DNA from: Paracoccaceae bacterium
GTDB taxonomy: Bacteria > Pseudomonadota > Alphaproteobacteria > Rhodobacterales > Rhodobacteraceae
DNA length: 64,000 nucleotides
NCBI GenBank assembly: GCA_022843025.1
Contig: JALHOL010000004.1
Span: 248,001 to 312,000, forward strand
Direction of reading: 5' to 3'
Shown: piece by piece, positions 45,914 to 54,591 of the stretch
How positions within the stretch are numbered: position 1 is the stretch's first letter
Layout: the number at the start of each line of letters is the position of its first letter
The notes under the pieces: model-generated
Told to the model about the DNA's origin: nothing
Seen by the model: only the letters and a program-made list of their open reading frames with translations
The model's database searches: none
Translations under genes and position numbers: made by a program

Positions 45914-46305
45914 CCGCGTTGCAGGATGGTTTCGATGGTGGACAGAAAGGTCTCTGCTGAAAGCGGTTTGGGCAGGGTTGCATCAATCAACCCGCCGACA
46001 GTGCGGATATCGGCACGGTTGGCATCAGCGGTAAAGCGGATCACGGGCGTGGTCGCGTTGCTGGAATTACCAGACCGCAGATAGCGGATCACCCGGTCGC
46101 CTGTGATGTGCGGCATGTTGTGATCGAACAGCATCAGATCGTATTTGGAACCCAGCGCCGCTTCCAGCGCGCTGCGCCCGTCGCCGACAACGGTCAGTTC
46201 GATGTTTGTCGTTCCCGAAAGGAACGCCATGACGATCTGCTGATTTACCTCGTCATCCTCGGCCAGAAGGACGCGATACTTCTGCTGTTGTGCGGTTGCG
46301 TTCAT
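45910..46305 (-). CDS. Stand-alone receiver-domain response regulator
   Basis: The 131-residue protein is a single CheY-like receiver with acidic pair E-D-D (16-18), phosphoacceptor D61 (LMLFDHNMPHITGD) and the lysine of LPKPLS. It has no output domain, so it acts as phosphate shuttle or by protein binding. It overlaps the hybrid kinase at 43.8-45.9 kb by 4 bp and is transcribed with it. A bulged hairpin sits in its leader at 46326-46364. Confidence 0.9.
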   Translation of the reverse strand: MNATAQQQKYRVLLAEDDEVNQQIVMAFLSGTTNIELTVVGDGRSALEAALGSKYDLMLFDHNMPHITGDRVIRYLRSGNSSNATTPVIRFTADANRADIRTVGGLIDATLPKPLSAETFLSTIETILQRG

Positions 46306-46325
46306 ACTTCATCCTACCTGCGATC

Positions 46326-46364
46326 TCTCGCCCGAAACCACGGGACCACAACTCGTGGGCGAGA
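46326..46364 (-). repeat. Bulged inverted repeat in the leader of the stand-alone receiver gene
   Basis: Arms TCTCGC/GCGAGA and CCACG/CGTGG pair around an 11-nt loop, with a 6-nt bulge on one side. It lies between the stop of the large hybrid kinase (46452) and the start of the receiver (46305), with no T tract, so it is not a clear terminator. It may be an mRNA leader structure. Confidence 0.4.
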
Positions 46365-46451
46365 ATGTGGTGAAAAAAGGGATAGAAACATTTACTAAAG
46401 GTGAAGCACAAAACGCACGCCAATCAAGCGTCAATTGCGGGCCACACAGAG

Positions 46452-49400
46452 TTATCCCCGCAGCAGCATTTTGAGCGCGTGAAGCAGTTCCTTTCTCTTG
46501 AAGGGCTTGGCGAGATGCGTGTCAAAGCCCCCCATGATGTAATCGGCCACCTGATGAGGCATGGCATTTGCCGTGACAGCGACAGCCGGAACAGGGCCAA
46601 GCTGCAGGTCTGATTCGCGGTCGCGGATTGTGGCCAGCGCACGCGTTCCATCCAGAACCGGCATGGTGATATCCAGCAGCAAAAGATCAAACGGAACAGC
46701 GTCCGTCCGGGCGCGTTCCCATGCGTCAATCGCCTCTTGCCCGTTCTCGACCATCGTCAGGATCACGCCGGTCTGGGCCAGCATTTCTGACAGAACAAGG
46801 CGGTTTGTCAGGTTATCGTCGGCGATCAGCAGCTTGCGCCCGGCCAGCGAAGACACGTCGAGATCCACCTCAGGTTCGGGCGGTGCCAACAGGCTGGGGT
46901 CGGCTTCGGGCAGGGGGATGATGACGCGCACATCCGTTCCGGTGCCGGGATTGCTTTGCATCGTGATCATGCCGCCCATCAGCAGCACCAGTTGCCGCAC
47001 GATGGAAAGGCCCAGCCCGGTGCCACCAAAGCGCCGCGTCATCGACCCGTCAGCCTGTTCGAAACTTTCGAACACGCGCGACAGTTGCGACTCGGTCATG
47101 CCGACGCCGGTATCACTGATATCGATCGTCACCGGCTTGCCGGGGCGGCAGGACAGCTTCAACCGGATGCGCCCGGATTCGGTAAACTTGATCGCATTAC
47201 TCAGCAGGTTGTTCAAAACCTGAGTCAACCTGTGCGGGTCTCCCATGCGGGGAAGGTCGGCCCCCGCGCTAAGCAGAACCTGCAGGTCCAGACCCTTTTC
47301 CTCGGCCTTCACGCGGTGCAACGCTTCGACCTGGGTCAGCAGCTCTGACAGGACGATCGGCACCACCTCAAGTTCCATTTTGCCGGCTTCGATCTTTGAC
47401 ATGTCGAGGATCGAGTTCAGCACCGTCAGCAAGGTTTCGCCCGACTGGCGGATCGTAGAGACCATGCGAAGCTTTTCTGGTGTCTTCACCAGGCCGTGCA
47501 GGATTTCCGCCATCCCCAACACGCCGTTCAGGGGGGTGCGGATCTCATGGCTCATGTTGGCTAGGAAGATGGATTTTGCCCGGCTCATCTCTTCTGCCTT
47601 GGCGCGCGCCTCTTCCAGCCGCGCGGTCGAGGCCAGTTCATCGGTGATGTCAGAGAAGGACACCACGACATGCTGTTCGCCATCAGCCTGGGTCAGCGGC
47701 ACGGCATTGGCCGAAAGCACGCGGCGCTGGCCGTCGCTCAGATGCACGGCAAAGCGGATGTCGCGCACGATGCCGCCTTTGGCCAAAGCCTGTCGGAAGG
47801 GCAGTTCCTCTTCGCGCAGCGGATTCCCATCCACGCATTGCAGCTTCCAGCTTGGGTCGTTGTAGCGCAGTCCACGCAAAAGCGACCGTTCCAGCCGCAG
47901 GATGCGTTCGGCCTCTTGGTTGGCATAGGTGATCTCGCCGCGTTCGTTCATCACCGTCAGCGCAGCGATGGAGGTATCCATCACTTCTGACAGATAGGCA
48001 CGGCCTGCTTGCAACTGGCGTTCCAGCCGCTTGCGTTCCGAAAGGTCAAGATGCACGCCCGCCATCACCATGGGTTCGCCATTCGGCCCCCATTCGGTGA
48101 CGCGCGACCGCGACAGGATCCAGATGTAATGGCCGTCATCATGCCGCATCCGGAATTCAAGCTGGCTGAATCCATCGCCGACATCGGCGTATTGCCGCTT
48201 GGGATCGGGCAGCTTTGTCAGATCGTCGGGATGCACAAGTTCCAGAAAATCGGAAAACGCGAAATCGGCGGGTGCGTCTGCATCCCGGCCCAGCATCTCG
48301 GCCCATTTGCCACCGACATGCAGGGTGTTGGATTTCATGTTCCATTCCCAGATGCCGACATCCGCACCTTCCATGATGCCGCGCAGATGCCGCTCGGCGC
48401 GGTCACGTTCGGCCAGCGCTGCGGAAAGCTCGCGGTTTGCCGCGTCCAGCGCCTCGATCTGGTTACGCCGTGCGGTGACGTCGATGCCCACCGCCACGAT
48501 GCCCCCATCCGACGTGCGCGTGTGGATGCGCCGTACCCAACGCCCCGACGGATGCTTTACCTCATCCGCGGCACTTGGCTTGCGGAAGGTCCGAAGGCGG
48601 TTCTCAACCCATTCCTCCGCGCTGATCGATGGGTCATCGGGCCCGTACAGGCCCAGTTCCACGCCCTTGGCAAGGATGGCACCCAGCTTCACGCCCGGCT
48701 GCACATGGGGAACAAGCTGGGGGAACATGTTGAAATAGGCCGGGTTGGCGATCACCAGACGCTCATCTTCGTCCAGGATCATCACGCCATCGGGCAGGGC
48801 AAACACCGCATTCTTCAGCCGCTCGCGCGCTTCTGTCGCGCTTTCGGCAAGCTGGGCCATCGCGGCCTCTTGCGCCTTGATCTGGGTTACCACTGTTTCG
48901 ATCGTGGCAAAGCCTGCCAGTTCACCGGCAGAATCATGCAGCGGGATCACGTTGAAATCGATCCAGTAGCGGTTTCCGTCCCGGTCCTGATTGACGGTCT
49001 GGCCCGTATAAGGCTGGCGCCGACGGATCGCCTCGGCAACGGCAGAGGCATTGCTGCGGTCTTCGCCCGCGACTCGGACGACATCACCCAGATATTTTCC
49101 GCGAATCTCGTCCAGCCGCCACTTTGTCTGCTTCTCAAAGGCCGCGTTGCACCAGACGATGTTTTCATCCAGATCGGTGATGCAGACGAGGTTCGACATC
49201 GTCTCGACGATCTTGCCCAGCTGGACCAGCTCATCGCGCATCCGCGTGTCGGCGGTCACGTCGCGCACAAGGAAGATGACATTCGACCGTTGGCCTGGCC
49301 CATCCGCCGGTTTCAGCGCGCCGGTCAGTTCAAACCAATGCGGCCCGTCCGGAAGATCCAGCCGATAGCGCACACCTTCAACCCGGCCCTTTTCCAGCGC

Positions 49401-50162
49401 GGTGTCCAGCGCCCGCTGCACCACGCGGGTGACATCGGGGGGCAGCAAGGTCCCGAAATGGCGCCCGCGCAGGTTTTCCGGGGGGGCGGCCATCAACTGG
49501 GGCGGGCCGGCGGCGAATTCTGCAAAGTGACCATCAGACGTCACTTCGAACAACAGGTCGGGGAGCGCGGCGAGCGTCGCCTCAAGCCGCCGGGCGGTGT
49601 TGAGATGCGCGCGTTCCACCTCGCGCCGTGCAATGACGGTTTCCAGTACCTCGGCGGCGGCTTTCATCCGGTCAAGCAGAACAGGTTCAAGACTCTGCAG
49701 CGGTTCGGGGAAGGCAAAGGCCAGCACGCCGATCAGGGTGGCATCCCCGTTGATGGGCAGCGCAAGGATCGACTTTGCCCAAGCTTGCGCGCGAAGGGGC
49801 GAATCCGCGGGTAGGACAGCAAGATCGGCAATCAAAAGCGGCTGGTTCTTCTCCAGCACGGCCCGCCCCGCGCCAAGCATATAGGCTGGCGGGCAGGACA
49901 AAGATGGCAACCCGGGTGCGGCATAGGCATGTGTCGCCGTCAGATACGCGCCATCAAGACGAAACAAAGACCCCCAGCCGGCACCGACATGCGTGCAAAG
50001 CTGGCCAATGGCCTGCGACACCGCCTTGTCCAGATCGGCGAGTGGTGTCCGCACAAGCTCGTTGAGCATGCGAACGAGAGAGATTTCGTCGGGCAAACAT
50101 GACCTCCCGAATCGCGGACAAGGAACATCCCCCGCCGCTTCACCCCCGTGGCTCTTATTCAT
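46452..50162 (-). CDS. Multi-PAS hybrid histidine kinase (GAF-PAS array-HisKA-HATPase-REC)
   Basis: The 1236-residue soluble protein starts with a GAF domain (about 30-185), followed by about five PAS units to residue 845 (for example MSNLVCITDLDENIVWCNAAF and GADVGIWEWNMKSNTLHVG). Next come the H-box with H872 (ANMSHEIRTPLNG), N box NLLSNAIKFT, G box GGTGLGLSI and a receiver with D1164 (LLDITMPVLDG). ATG 50162 is chosen; a GTG 18 nt upstream is possible and neither has a strong ribosome site. It is divergent from the metal ATPase gene across 100 bp. Confidence 0.92.
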   Translation of the reverse strand: MNKSHGGEAAGDVPCPRFGRSCLPDEISLVRMLNELVRTPLADLDKAVSQAIGQLCTHVGAGWGSLFRLDGAYLTATHAYAAPGLPSLSCPPAYMLGAGRAVLEKNQPLLIADLAVLPADSPLRAQAWAKSILALPINGDATLIGVLAFAFPEPLQSLEPVLLDRMKAAAEVLETVIARREVERAHLNTARRLEATLAALPDLLFEVTSDGHFAEFAAGPPQLMAAPPENLRGRHFGTLLPPDVTRVVQRALDTALEKGRVEGVRYRLDLPDGPHWFELTGALKPADGPGQRSNVIFLVRDVTADTRMRDELVQLGKIVETMSNLVCITDLDENIVWCNAAFEKQTKWRLDEIRGKYLGDVVRVAGEDRSNASAVAEAIRRRQPYTGQTVNQDRDGNRYWIDFNVIPLHDSAGELAGFATIETVVTQIKAQEAAMAQLAESATEARERLKNAVFALPDGVMILDEDERLVIANPAYFNMFPQLVPHVQPGVKLGAILAKGVELGLYGPDDPSISAEEWVENRLRTFRKPSAADEVKHPSGRWVRRIHTRTSDGGIVAVGIDVTARRNQIEALDAANRELSAALAERDRAERHLRGIMEGADVGIWEWNMKSNTLHVGGKWAEMLGRDADAPADFAFSDFLELVHPDDLTKLPDPKRQYADVGDGFSQLEFRMRHDDGHYIWILSRSRVTEWGPNGEPMVMAGVHLDLSERKRLERQLQAGRAYLSEVMDTSIAALTVMNERGEITYANQEAERILRLERSLLRGLRYNDPSWKLQCVDGNPLREEELPFRQALAKGGIVRDIRFAVHLSDGQRRVLSANAVPLTQADGEQHVVVSFSDITDELASTARLEEARAKAEEMSRAKSIFLANMSHEIRTPLNGVLGMAEILHGLVKTPEKLRMVSTIRQSGETLLTVLNSILDMSKIEAGKMELEVVPIVLSELLTQVEALHRVKAEEKGLDLQVLLSAGADLPRMGDPHRLTQVLNNLLSNAIKFTESGRIRLKLSCRPGKPVTIDISDTGVGMTESQLSRVFESFEQADGSMTRRFGGTGLGLSIVRQLVLLMGGMITMQSNPGTGTDVRVIIPLPEADPSLLAPPEPEVDLDVSSLAGRKLLIADDNLTNRLVLSEMLAQTGVILTMVENGQEAIDAWERARTDAVPFDLLLLDITMPVLDGTRALATIRDRESDLQLGPVPAVAVTANAMPHQVADYIMGGFDTHLAKPFKRKELLHALKMLLRG

Positions 50163-50262
50163 TAACAAAGGGAAAAGCACAATATCCCCAAGGTTGTATA
50201 TGACGATACGTAGCAGGGCAGAGCATTCTTGCCGCAGGCAGCAATCGGCGTAAGGTCACCCT

Positions 50263-52164
50263 ATGAATAAAGACAGTCTGCATGATCGCCTGGGTTCGCT
50301 GCTGACAGCACTCACCCTTGTCGGGATGGCATTCGCGCTTTTCGATGCATTCATTGCGCCGTTGCCGCCCACTGTCGCGCAGGGCGCGCTGTGGGTTGTG
50401 TATCTGGCGGGCGGATTGCCGGCGGCGATTTCGGCGCTGCGTGAACTTTGGAAAGACCGCATCCTCGATATTGATCTTCTGATGGTTGTGGCGGCCCTGG
50501 CCGCAGCATCGGTCGGTGCGGCGCTGGAAGGGGCGGTGCTGCTGACGCTCTTTTCGCTTTCCTCCACGCTGGAACATCGCGCGATGGGCAAGGCGCGCCG
50601 CGCGGTTGAGGCGCTGATGGCGCTGCGCCCGGAAAGTGCCATCCTGCGCCACCCGGATGGGCGCACCGAAGAGGTGGCCGTTGCAACGCTGGTTCCCGGC
50701 GATGTGGTGATCCTGCGTCCCGGCGCACGGGTGCCGGTCGATGGCACGCTGATCGAAGGTGACGGCGCGGTGGATGAATCGTCGATCACCGGCGAATCCG
50801 TTCCGGTTCACAAGATCCCGGGTGCAAGGCTCAGCGAGGCAACGGTCAACCTGAATGCCGTTCTTGCGCTCCGCGTCGAACGTGGCGTGGCTGAATCGAC
50901 CGTCGCCCGGATGATTACGCTGGTCACCGCGGCGCAGGCGATGAAGGCTCCGTCCGAGCGGTTTTCCGAATGGTTCGGCCAGCGCTATACCGTGGCAGTT
51001 CTGGTTGGATCGACGTTGCTTTTCCTGCTGTTCATCCGGCTTGGCTGGTCCATCGACACGGCGCTTTATCGCGCGGCGACGATCCTTGTCGCGGCCAGCC
51101 CCTGCGCAGTGGTGATCTCCGTTCCTGCGGCGATCCTGTCCGCCCTTTCCGCCGCCGCACGGGGTGGTGTGCTGTTCAAGGGTGGGGCGGCGCTGGAAAC
51201 CCTTGCTGATGTGCGCACCTTTGCCTTTGACAAGACCGGCACCCTGACCATGGGCAAGGCCGAGGTGACCCGCGTCCTTCCGTTGCAGGGGGATGAAGAT
51301 GCCCTTCTTTCCCTTGCTGCGGGAATCGAGTCGCAGTCCGAACACCCCATTGCCGCCGCCATCCGCCGTGCGGCCGAGGCGCGCGGTCTTTTGGTGCAGC
51401 CGCCCCGCGATGTGACTTCCAGCCCCAGCGAAGGCATTGTCGGCACCGATGATGGCGGTCAGGTCTGGGCCGGGAATCCCCGCATGGCCGCGCGGATGGG
51501 CGCGGATATCGCACAGGGCGCCTTGGCGGAAATGCAGGACGGGGCCGAAACCGTGGTCTATCTCGGGCGCGGACCGCAGCTTTTGGGCGCGATCACCGTG
51601 GCAGATCAGGCGCGCGAAACATCCCGCGCCGGGCTGGAGGCGCTGCAGAAGGCGGGGATTTCCCGCATCCTGATGATGACGGGCGACCGCCGCCCGGTTG
51701 CGCTCGCCATTGGCACGAAGCTGGGGTTCCAGCCGCAGGATATTCACGCCGACCTGTTGCCCGGCGACAAGGTCAAACTGGTAGATGCCTTGGCCAAGGA
51801 GGGACGCGTCGCCTTTGTAGGCGATGGCGTGAATGACGCGGCCGCCTTGGCGCGGGCCGATGTGGGCATCGCGATGGGTGCCGCAGGAAGCGAGGTCGCG
51901 CTTCAGGCCGCCGAAGTGGCCCTGCTGTCGGACAATATGGAACGGCTGGCCGCCGCGCATCGGCTTGCACGCCGCACGGCGCGGATCATCCGGCAGAACC
52001 TGTTCTTCGCGCTGGGCGCGATGCTGGTGCTTGTAATCGGTGGTGCCTTTTTCAACCTGCCGCTGCCGCTTGCCGTTGTCGGGCATGAAGGCGGCACCCT
52101 GCTGGTCGTCCTGAACGGGCTGCGCCTGCTGTTTGACCCGATCCGCAGCGACCGCCGCGCCTGA
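50263..52164 (+). CDS. P1B-4-type heavy-metal-translocating ATPase
   Basis: The 633-residue P-type ATPase has the phosphorylation site D323 in FDKTGTLT, the TGES actuator motif and the hinge GDGVNDAAAL. The membrane metal-site motif is S-P-C (279-281) instead of CPC, and H-E-G-G-T occurs in the last helices (608-612); these two mark the P1B-4 group (CoaT/CtpD), which exports cobalt or ferrous iron and related ions. There is no N-terminal metal-binding domain, as usual for the group. No metal regulator gene is adjacent. Confidence 0.9.
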   Translation: MNKDSLHDRLGSLLTALTLVGMAFALFDAFIAPLPPTVAQGALWVVYLAGGLPAAISALRELWKDRILDIDLLMVVAALAAASVGAALEGAVLLTLFSLSSTLEHRAMGKARRAVEALMALRPESAILRHPDGRTEEVAVATLVPGDVVILRPGARVPVDGTLIEGDGAVDESSITGESVPVHKIPGARLSEATVNLNAVLALRVERGVAESTVARMITLVTAAQAMKAPSERFSEWFGQRYTVAVLVGSTLLFLLFIRLGWSIDTALYRAATILVAASPCAVVISVPAAILSALSAAARGGVLFKGGAALETLADVRTFAFDKTGTLTMGKAEVTRVLPLQGDEDALLSLAAGIESQSEHPIAAAIRRAAEARGLLVQPPRDVTSSPSEGIVGTDDGGQVWAGNPRMAARMGADIAQGALAEMQDGAETVVYLGRGPQLLGAITVADQARETSRAGLEALQKAGISRILMMTGDRRPVALAIGTKLGFQPQDIHADLLPGDKVKLVDALAKEGRVAFVGDGVNDAAALARADVGIAMGAAGSEVALQAAEVALLSDNMERLAAAHRLARRTARIIRQNLFFALGAMLVLVIGGAFFNLPLPLAVVGHEGGTLLVVLNGLRLLFDPIRSDRRA

Positions 52165-52337
52165 CCGCACGCACCCGCAAACCCGCGCGATCCCACGCTT
52201 CCCAGCCTGATCGTGACAGGCCCCGCGGCAAGCCAAAACGCGGTTTGCCCAAAAATGCCCATCTTCGGCCCCATCCCGAACACCAGTGGCGGTTCTTCTC
52301 TGTCGAAATCTGAATGCCTGATCTTTGGGGGAACAGG

Positions 52338-52973
52338 ATGAAAGACGACAGAGTCTGCCACAAGAACAGGCTTGCGCGCCGCCTTGGCATCGCATGGCTC
52401 GCGCTTGTCACTGGTCTCAGCGCGACGACGCCCGCGCTGTCGATCGACGCGCGCCGCCCGGATGCGGGCCTTATTCCGATCAGGGCCGCTGCCAGCGCCC
52501 CGTCGGGGGCCGCGCATCTTTGTGCCACCTATGATTGGGCCTGCGCCCGCACGGGGCAAAGGATCGTGATCGGGGAAAGAGCGCTGGAAGCCATCCGCGC
52601 GATCAATCTGCGCGCCAACCGATCAATCCGGTCGATCAGCGACATGCAGCAATATCGCGTGGCCGAACGCTGGGCCCTGCCCACGGCGCGGGGTGGCGAT
52701 TGCGAAGACTATGCGATCTACAAGAAGGCCGCGCTTATCAAGGCCGGTTTCCCGCCGGATCAGCTGCTGATCGCAACCGTTCTGGACCGCAAGCGCCAAT
52801 CCCACGCGGTTCTGGTGGTGCGCACCGGGACCCAGGATCTGGTTCTGGATAACCTGTCGAACCGTATCGTCACATGGGACAAGACTGGCTACACCTTCCT
52901 GCGTCTGCAAGACCCGCGCGATCCGTCGCGCTGGGTGTCGGTCATGGCCGGCGGGATCATGCCCACCAGCTGA
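52338..52973 (+). CDS. Transglutaminase-like cysteine proteinase (BTLCP/LapG-like)
   Basis: The 211-residue protein has a signal peptide (about 1-35, WLALVTGLSATTPALS) and a bacterial transglutaminase-like cysteine protease domain with the triad C122 (GGDCEDYA), H156 (SHAVLVV) and D171 (LVLDNL). LapG of this family clips surface adhesins in the periplasm under control of the c-di-GMP receptor LapD. No LapD-type or adhesin gene is adjacent here. ATG 52338 follows GGGGGAACAGG; an earlier in-frame ATG at 52314 is less likely. Confidence 0.88.
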   Translation: MKDDRVCHKNRLARRLGIAWLALVTGLSATTPALSIDARRPDAGLIPIRAAASAPSGAAHLCATYDWACARTGQRIVIGERALEAIRAINLRANRSIRSISDMQQYRVAERWALPTARGGDCEDYAIYKKAALIKAGFPPDQLLIATVLDRKRQSHAVLVVRTGTQDLVLDNLSNRIVTWDKTGYTFLRLQDPRDPSRWVSVMAGGIMPTS

Positions 52974-53091
52974 AGCTGGCTTCGGTCCGCAACAACCCGC
53001 CAGTGCTGCGCTGGCGGTGTTCACCTCTGTTGACGTCACGGGGCAGAGCGCGATCTATGCCTGCCACTGGCACAACAGACGGAACCCACCC

Positions 53092-54489
53092 GTGACCACG
53101 CGACAGCAGGCCCTCGAAGACAAAGTTGAAGACGCGCAAGAGGCCGTTGATGAAGGTCGCTTTGAACTCGCCCTGGCCCTGTGTGACGATATCCTGCGCG
53201 CCGACCGCAGCCTGAACGGTGCATGGAAAACCCGGACCCAAGCCCTGATCGGGCTGGAGCGTCTGGATCAGGCCTATGACAACGCGGCAGACGCGGCCCG
53301 CCTTTTCCCCAATGCCATCACCCATCGGCTGATGCAGGCGCGTATCCACGTCATGGCGCGCCGTTGGGAGCAGGCCACCGCCGCCTATCACGCCATCCTG
53401 CGCGACTATCCCCTTCACCTCAATTCGATCCGTGAGGTGCTGGATTTCACCACCATTCGCCCGGATGACGATATCTGCCGCCAGTTGCACGCCGCCTCAT
53501 CCGACCTGTCGATGAAACCCTATGACCGCGCCTCGACCTGGTTCCTGCAAGGCCAGATCTACATGAATGCCGGGCGCGATGATGAGGCCTTTGCCTTCTT
53601 TGACGAAGGCAATCGTCAGATGCGCGACGTGCACAACAACCAGCGGCTGGAGTATTCCTTTAGCCGCCTGCTGCCCCAACTCGATGCCGCCTTTCAGCGC
53701 CGCCATGCGCCGGTGCAGGCCCCTGAACCCTGTCCGCTTCTGCTGATCGCGGGTCTGCCACGATCGGGCAAGACGTTGATGGAACGGCTTCTCGCCTCGC
53801 AACCGAGATTGCTGGGCGCGGGGGAAACCTCGTCCATCTACAACCTGTTTCTGGACGTAGATCGGTCGGGTGGGGCGGATGCGACCATGGCGATCCTGCG
53901 CAACTTGCCGGGGCAGCCGATCCGCGGCCATTTTGCAGGGCGCATCAAGTATGGCCCCAAAAAGCAGGCGACCCGCTGTGTAGAAACCACGCCCGGTAAT
54001 CTGGAACAGCTGGGCCTGCTTGGCCCGCTTCATCCGGATGTGCCCATCGTGTTCGTCCGCCGCGATCCGCGCGATCTGGCGGCATCGCTTTACTTCAAAC
54101 AGTTCAACAAGGCGCATCGCTACACCTATGATCTGGCCTGCGCCGCCCGCGCCATTGCCCGCACCGAATATCTGGCCCGCCTCTGGCAGGACACGATGCC
54201 TAACCCGATGATCGAGGTCACGTATGAAGAGATGGTCGCCGATCCTGTTGGCGTCGCGTCCCGCGTTCTGGGCTATTTTGGCATACCGGTTGACGCCACC
54301 GCGTTGCGGCAGGCGGCAGGCGACGATGGCAAGGCGCTGAACCTTGCGCCGGGACGGTCACTGGATGGGGTTGGCGCGATCCGGTCTGATCTGATCGGTT
54401 TCTCGGATCGGTTCGAACGGCACTTGGCCGCCGTCGGACCGGCTTATGAACTGGAAACGCGCAGCCTTGATGCTGCGCAGCGGCTTTGA
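53092..54489 (+). CDS. TPR-sulfotransferase family protein
   Basis: The protein joins N-terminal TPR-like helices (about 5-150, ALEDKVEDAQEAVDEGRFELAL…) to a C-terminal sulfotransferase domain with PAPS loop L-P-R-S-G-K-T (222-228) and the 3'-phosphate-binding segment FVRRDPRDLAASLYF. Bacterial members modify unknown acceptors. The start is uncertain: GTG 53092 gives 465 residues beginning at the TPR; a GTG at 53017 adds 25 residues with no coding character. It lies 118 bp after the LapG-like gene and is followed by a terminator. Confidence 0.85.
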   Translation: MTTRQQALEDKVEDAQEAVDEGRFELALALCDDILRADRSLNGAWKTRTQALIGLERLDQAYDNAADAARLFPNAITHRLMQARIHVMARRWEQATAAYHAILRDYPLHLNSIREVLDFTTIRPDDDICRQLHAASSDLSMKPYDRASTWFLQGQIYMNAGRDDEAFAFFDEGNRQMRDVHNNQRLEYSFSRLLPQLDAAFQRRHAPVQAPEPCPLLLIAGLPRSGKTLMERLLASQPRLLGAGETSSIYNLFLDVDRSGGADATMAILRNLPGQPIRGHFAGRIKYGPKKQATRCVETTPGNLEQLGLLGPLHPDVPIVFVRRDPRDLAASLYFKQFNKAHRYTYDLACAARAIARTEYLARLWQDTMPNPMIEVTYEEMVADPVGVASRVLGYFGIPVDATALRQAAGDDGKALNLAPGRSLDGVGAIRSDLIGFSDRFERHLAAVGPAYELETRSLDAAQRL

Positions 54490-54496
54490 AACGACA

Positions 54497-54524
54497 CAGC
54501 CCGCACCTGAGTGCGGGCTGTTTG
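54497..54524 (+). terminator. Rho-independent terminator after the sulfotransferase gene
   Basis: A perfect 10-bp stem (CAGCCCGCAC / GTGCGGGCTG) with a CTGA loop is followed by TTTGTTT, 8 bp after the stop codon. Confidence 0.9.
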
Positions 54525-54591
54525 TTTGTAACGTGCTGCGTCGCTTATTCACCGTGACGCAGTCGCGTCAGACCTAGTCAGATCCGCGCGG

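Noticed and set aside
43946-46084. Open frame of over 700 codons antisense to the first hybrid kinase
   Set aside because: It mirrors the kinase gene on the other strand; the translation is arginine/histidine/glycine-rich with no domain and reflects high-GC codon bias.
52227-52249. Hairpin GGCAAGCC/GGTTTGCC after the metal ATPase gene
   Set aside because: The stem has a G-T pair and is followed by an A run, not T, so it is not a convincing terminator for the upstream gene.
50155-52395. Open frame of about 750 codons antisense to the metal ATPase
   Set aside because: It is a shadow of the ATPase with no recognisable domain and would cover the divergent promoter region.
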